From JAUVKT01 sp964634565 (GTDB lineage: Bacteria; Bacteroidota; Bacteroidia; Bacteroidales; VadinHA17): a DNA stretch of 64,000 nt. Location of the stretch: positions 1-64,000 of the forward strand of contig CAZWLP010000003.1 in the NCBI GenBank assembly GCA_964634565.1, given 5' to 3'. Position 1 is the stretch's first letter. Each line of letters starts with the position of its first letter. A program made the position numbers and the translations under genes. This document shows, in pieces, positions 61,137 through 64,000 of the stretch. Under the pieces are notes generated by a model that saw only the letters and a program-made list of their open reading frames with translations, was not told the DNA's origin and made no database searches.

Positions 61137-62021
61137 ATGGCTAATCTGAAGGAGATACGCACAAGACTTAATTCTGTTAAATCAACAAAGCAGATAACTT
61201 CTGCAATGAAAATGGTTGCGGCTTCAAAGTTAAGGAAAGCCCAGGATAAGATACTTCGTTTAAGACCTTATGCCGGGAAATTGCATGAGATTTTACTGGA
61301 TATTAGTGCCAGGATAGATGATTCTGACGATGGAACCTCATATTCAAGACTTTCTGAGCCTGAAAGGATTTTGCTTATTGTTGTTACTTCAAATAAGGGC
61401 CTGTGCGGGGCTTTTAATTCCAATGTTATAAAGGAAACCCTTAATATCTTAAGGGAGAAGTATCGGGTTCAGGTGAGTAGTGGAAACGTTGATTTGATTA
61501 CTATCGGAAAGAAGGGTGCCGATTATTTCAGAAAAAGTGTTTATAATATTGTTGAGGATCACAGCCCTGTTTTTGATGAGCTCGGATTTGAAAAGGTCAG
61601 CATTATTGCCGAAGGCGTTATGGATAGTTTTCTGAAAGGGAAGTACGACAGGGTTGAGTTTATATATAACCAGTTTAAGAACGCCGCAGTACAAATACTG
61701 ACAAACGAACAGTTCCTTCCCGTTGTAAATAATACCGATAAGGACGAATCTGAATCTCCTGCAGATTATATTTATGAGCCCGGCAAGGAGGAGATAATTA
61801 AGGAATTGATACCTAAAACACTGAAGGTGCAGTTTTATAAAAATGTGCTTGACTCTTATGTCGCCGAGCACGGGGCACGGATGACGGCCATGCATATGGC
61901 TACTGATAACGCTACTGAGATTATCAGAGATCTTACTCTCGAATATAATAAGGCCCGACAGGCATCCATTACTAACCAGATACTTGAGGTAGTAAGTGGA
62001 GCCGAAGCATTAAACGGATAA
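61137..62021 (+). CDS. atpG: ATP synthase F1 subunit gamma
   Basis: 294-residue rotor shaft: MANLKEIRTRLNSVKSTKQITSAMKMVAASKLRKAQ (N-terminal helix), VTSNKGLCGAFNSNVIKE and the C-terminal HGARMTAMHMATDNATEIIRDLTLEYNKARQASITNQILEVVSGAEAL. Start at the ATG 61137; a TTG six bases earlier is less likely. One base from the polyprenyl synthase gene, so they are co-transcribed. Confidence 0.97.
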   Translation: MANLKEIRTRLNSVKSTKQITSAMKMVAASKLRKAQDKILRLRPYAGKLHEILLDISARIDDSDDGTSYSRLSEPERILLIVVTSNKGLCGAFNSNVIKETLNILREKYRVQVSSGNVDLITIGKKGADYFRKSVYNIVEDHSPVFDELGFEKVSIIAEGVMDSFLKGKYDRVEFIYNQFKNAAVQILTNEQFLPVVNNTDKDESESPADYIYEPGKEEIIKELIPKTLKVQFYKNVLDSYVAEHGARMTAMHMATDNATEIIRDLTLEYNKARQASITNQILEVVSGAEALNG

Positions 62022-62022
62022 T

Positions 62023-62997
62023 ATGTATACCCGCGAAGAGCTTAAAGATATAGTCAACAGGGCAATACTCAATATTACTTTTGAGGATGGAGCTGACAGG
62101 CTTTATGAGCCGGTTAAGTATATCCTGTCGAGTGGAGGGAAAAGGATAAGGCCCGTTATGACCCTGATGGCCTGTAACCTGTTTAGCGACAGTATAGATA
62201 GTGCCATTGTGCCATCAGTCGGACTCGAAGTGTTTCATAATTTTACACTGGTTCATGATGATATAATGGACAGGTCGGTACTTAGAAGGGGATCTGAAAC
62301 TGTTCATAAGAAATGGAACGAAAGTCAGGCCATCCTTTCGGGTGATGTTATGGCTTTTGTGGCAAATGATTGTATTGCACAGGCCCCTGCCGTATGTATG
62401 CCCGAGGTGCTGAGAATCTATAATAAGCTGGCACGGGAGGTGTGCATGGGTCAGCAGATGGATATGGACTTTGAAACTACACCCTATGTTTCGCACAATG
62501 ACTATCTCAGGATGGTAGAGCTGAAAACTGCTGTCTTAATAGCAGGTTCGCTTAAGATAGGCGCTCTTATTGGCGGGGCAAATAAAACGGATGGTGACTT
62601 GATTTATTCATTCGGACAAAACCTGGGACTTGCTTTCCAGGTGCAGGATGATATTCTTGATACCTTCGGAGATCCTCAGATATTCGGGAAAAAGATTGGT
62701 GGCGATATTGTTGCTAATAAGAAAACTCTTCTTCTTATAAAGGCTTATGAGCTGGCATCCGGAGCGCCACTTAAGAGGCTTAAAGAACTTTTTGGTAACG
62801 ATGATATTGATCCCGGAGAAAAGATTGAGTCGGTTAAAACAATCTATAACGATCTTGGCATAAAGCAGTGGGCCGAAGATCTGTCGCGCCAGTATATAGA
62901 CAGGGCTTTTATTTCTCTGGATTCAATCCCTCTTACTCCTGCACGAAAGGAAATTCTTCAGAAACTGGCAGGCGATCTTATTGGCAGAAGGCGCTAG
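62023..62997 (+). CDS. All-trans polyprenyl diphosphate synthase
   Basis: 324-residue trans-prenyltransferase that builds the menaquinone side chain by adding isopentenyl diphosphate units. First Asp-rich motif LVHDDIMDRSVLRRG, second FQVQDDILDTFG, with GGKRIRPVMTLMAC and FEVFHNFTLVHD-type helices (VGLEVFHNFTL). The residues before the first motif suggest a long-chain (C35-C40) enzyme, but length cannot be read precisely. It directly follows atpG, tying quinone synthesis to the energy operon. Confidence 0.93.
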   Translation: MYTREELKDIVNRAILNITFEDGADRLYEPVKYILSSGGKRIRPVMTLMACNLFSDSIDSAIVPSVGLEVFHNFTLVHDDIMDRSVLRRGSETVHKKWNESQAILSGDVMAFVANDCIAQAPAVCMPEVLRIYNKLAREVCMGQQMDMDFETTPYVSHNDYLRMVELKTAVLIAGSLKIGALIGGANKTDGDLIYSFGQNLGLAFQVQDDILDTFGDPQIFGKKIGGDIVANKKTLLLIKAYELASGAPLKRLKELFGNDDIDPGEKIESVKTIYNDLGIKQWAEDLSRQYIDRAFISLDSIPLTPARKEILQKLAGDLIGRRR

Positions 62998-63626
62998 TAT
63001 CCGGATTCCCTTCCTTCTTTATTTTTCAGATATTCCATATTTATCAGGATACCTGCAGTAGCAATACCCCTGAGTTTTATACCTGCTGCAGGGTGATCAA
63101 AAAGAACTGCCCGGGCCTCGAAGAACAGGTCAAACTCATCCCTTATTTTCCAGTATCCTCCTGCCCCCATATTAAGTCCAAGAGCTGTGTTGGTCGTAAC
63201 ATCTGATGTTGATTCACCTCCATCAATTTCATATACCCACTTGTTTTGTGCGTAGAGAATATTGATACCAGCCAGGGCATATATTTCGTACTTATCAAGA
63301 TAATTAACTACGTAGTGCCCGTCAATATCCAGTGAGTAGCCTGAAATAGTTGTTTTACTTGAAGAAAACTGATCTTCAACCTTGTTAATATTCGGCATAT
63401 AAATATTAAATCGGGGTACAATATGAAAAGGGAGGTTAACCTCATATATTGCAGTGACCGATAAGACCGGATTTTTTAATTTATGAGTCGGTGCATCAGC
63501 TGTTTCATTGTTGAATACATACCTGTAGTCATAACCCAGCGAAGCACCTATCTTAGTAAACTGTCCCATGGAGGCCGGGATAATAAATAAAAGTAAAAGG
63601 AAAGAAAGAAGAATTTTTTTCACCAT
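62994..63626 (-). CDS. Small outer membrane beta-barrel protein
   Basis: 210 residues from the ATG at 63624-63626 (MVKKILLSFLLLLFIIPASMGQ signal peptide), then amphipathic strands such as FTKIGASLGYDYRYVFNNE, YSLDIDGHYVVNYLDKYEIYALAGINILY and LGLNMGAGGYWKIRDEFDLFFEARAVLF, a PorT/OmpW-sized eight-strand barrel with an unassigned function. It sits antisense between the polyprenyl synthase gene (4-base stop overlap) and atpD. The longer in-frame start upstream lacks signal character. Confidence 0.75.
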   Translation of the reverse strand: MVKKILLSFLLLLFIIPASMGQFTKIGASLGYDYRYVFNNETADAPTHKLKNPVLSVTAIYEVNLPFHIVPRFNIYMPNINKVEDQFSSSKTTISGYSLDIDGHYVVNYLDKYEIYALAGINILYAQNKWVYEIDGGESTSDVTTNTALGLNMGAGGYWKIRDEFDLFFEARAVLFDHPAAGIKLRGIATAGILINMEYLKNKEGRESGY

Positions 63627-63738
63627 TTTTAAATAGTTAAACTTAATCCGGTCAAATTTAATATTTCTTCTACTTATTCCAAAGGTCTTATAAGCCATAA
63701 TATCTTGGTATAGTACCATCTGTAATAGTAAAATTTAT

Positions 63739-63746
63739 TAAATTTG
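63739..63746 (+). promoter_or_regulatory. Candidate -7 promoter element for atpD
   Basis: TAAATTTG matches TAnnTTTG, 27 bases before the atpD ATG. This supports separate transcription of atpD from the rest of the ATP synthase genes. A -33 box at standard spacing was not found. Confidence 0.45.
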
Positions 63747-63772
63747 TACACTTATAACAAAAAGTAAATAAT

Positions 63773-64000
63773 ATGTCGAAAAACACAGGAGTTATCAGTC
63801 AGGTAATCGGACCTGTAATTGATGTGACATTTGAAGGAGAGGGGTCACAACTTCNNNNNNNNNNNNNNNNNNNNNNNNNNNNNNNNNNNNNNNNNNNNNN
63901 NNNNNNNNNNNNNNNNNNNNNNNNNNNNNNNNNNNNNNNNNNNNNNNNNNNNNNCAGGTAATCGGACCTGTAATTGATGTGACATTTGAAGGAGAGGGGT
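63773..64000 (+). CDS. atpD: ATP synthase F1 subunit beta, N-terminus, interrupted by an assembly gap
   Basis: First 27 codons read MSKNTGVISQVIGPVIDVTF and onward, the conserved start of the catalytic beta subunit. The sequence then meets 100 N (63855-63954), after which the coding sequence from about the tenth codon is repeated. This is a contig overlap, as at the amidase, so the gene most likely continues intact beyond the window. Confidence 0.9.
63800..63854. repeat. Left copy of contig-end overlap in atpD
   Basis: These 55 bases reappear after the gap from 63955 (46 bases visible before the window ends, all identical). Confidence 0.88.
63855..63954. other. Assembly gap of 100 N
   Basis: Placeholder gap of exactly 100 N inside the start of atpD; edges share the same bases. 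Confidence 0.98.
63955..64000. repeat. Right copy of contig-end overlap in atpD (cut by window edge)
   Basis: Identical to 63800-63845. Confidence 0.88.

Overview
The window reads as a chromosome segment of a member of the Bacteroidota, most likely an uncultured or draft-assembled Bacteroidales/Marinilabiliales-type bacterium of moderately low GC. Supporting signs are exported proteins whose signal peptides end in SAQ/NAQ/FGQ, several upstream sequences matching the Bacteroidota -7 element TAnnTTTG, the DUF4271-hemD-rnpA and dtd/mazG-like/deoC gene orders, a TrhP-like U32 protein, DUF177-rpmF-plsX-fabH, and an F-type ATP synthase operon headed by a bactofilin with atpD set apart. No tRNA, rRNA, CRISPR array, prophage or transposase was found. 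Both 100-N gaps are flanked by the same 55 bases on each side. They are therefore unjoined contig overlaps, and the genes across them are probably intact.

Layout. 0-7.2 kb: a minus-strand housekeeping block (rnpA, hemD, DUF4271, deoC, MazG-like, MFS exporter, dtd), then mntP, a PHP histidinol-phosphatase-like gene and an iron-sulfur flavoprotein. 7.3-18.4 kb: a Crp/Fnr regulator and a plus-strand run of exported or peptidase-like proteins (M14 carboxypeptidase, TldD/TldE pair, Vps10/BNR protein, S74-tailed surface protein). 18.5-28.4 kb: flavodoxin, a phosphofructokinase with PPi-type signature, amidase lipoprotein, RsgA, a hybrid histidine kinase with a damaged ATPase domain, and MnmH facing a U32 tRNA hydroxylase-like gene. 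28.4-36.3 kb: minus-strand kinase + AsmA, PepE, a ThiF-like E1 lacking zinc cysteines, and an ECF sigma/anti-sigma-like/outer-membrane set. 36.3-42.8 kb: the most accessory-looking part, with two AT-rich paralogous barrel genes, a STAS-like pseudogene fragment, repeat words, a DUF1295 protein carrying an in-frame repeat insertion, tag, and a cytoplasmic repeat protein ending in a catalytically dead GH16-like domain.

42.8-48.9 kb is a tight operon: TetR regulator, LolA-like periplasmic protein, two FtsX/LolE-type permeases, a LolD-type ATPase and an outer membrane barrel. It looks like a complete inner-to-outer membrane lipid or lipoprotein trafficking route and is the best candidate for a poorly described system here. 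49-53 kb holds an ICMT-like methyltransferase, yidD, and a LytTR two-component operon with LiaF-like membrane proteins. 53.2-64 kb is a long growth block: DUF177, L32, PlsX, FabH, bactofilin, AtpZ, an AtpI-like protein, ATP synthase a, c, b, delta, alpha and gamma, a polyprenyl synthase, an opposing barrel protein, and the start of atpD at the right edge.

A recurring theme is a family of short purine/pyrimidine-biased words (GAAGGACAAAGG / CCTTTGTCC and relatives) between genes. In several places these touch coding sequence, including a signal peptide, a stop codon and a membrane-protein loop.
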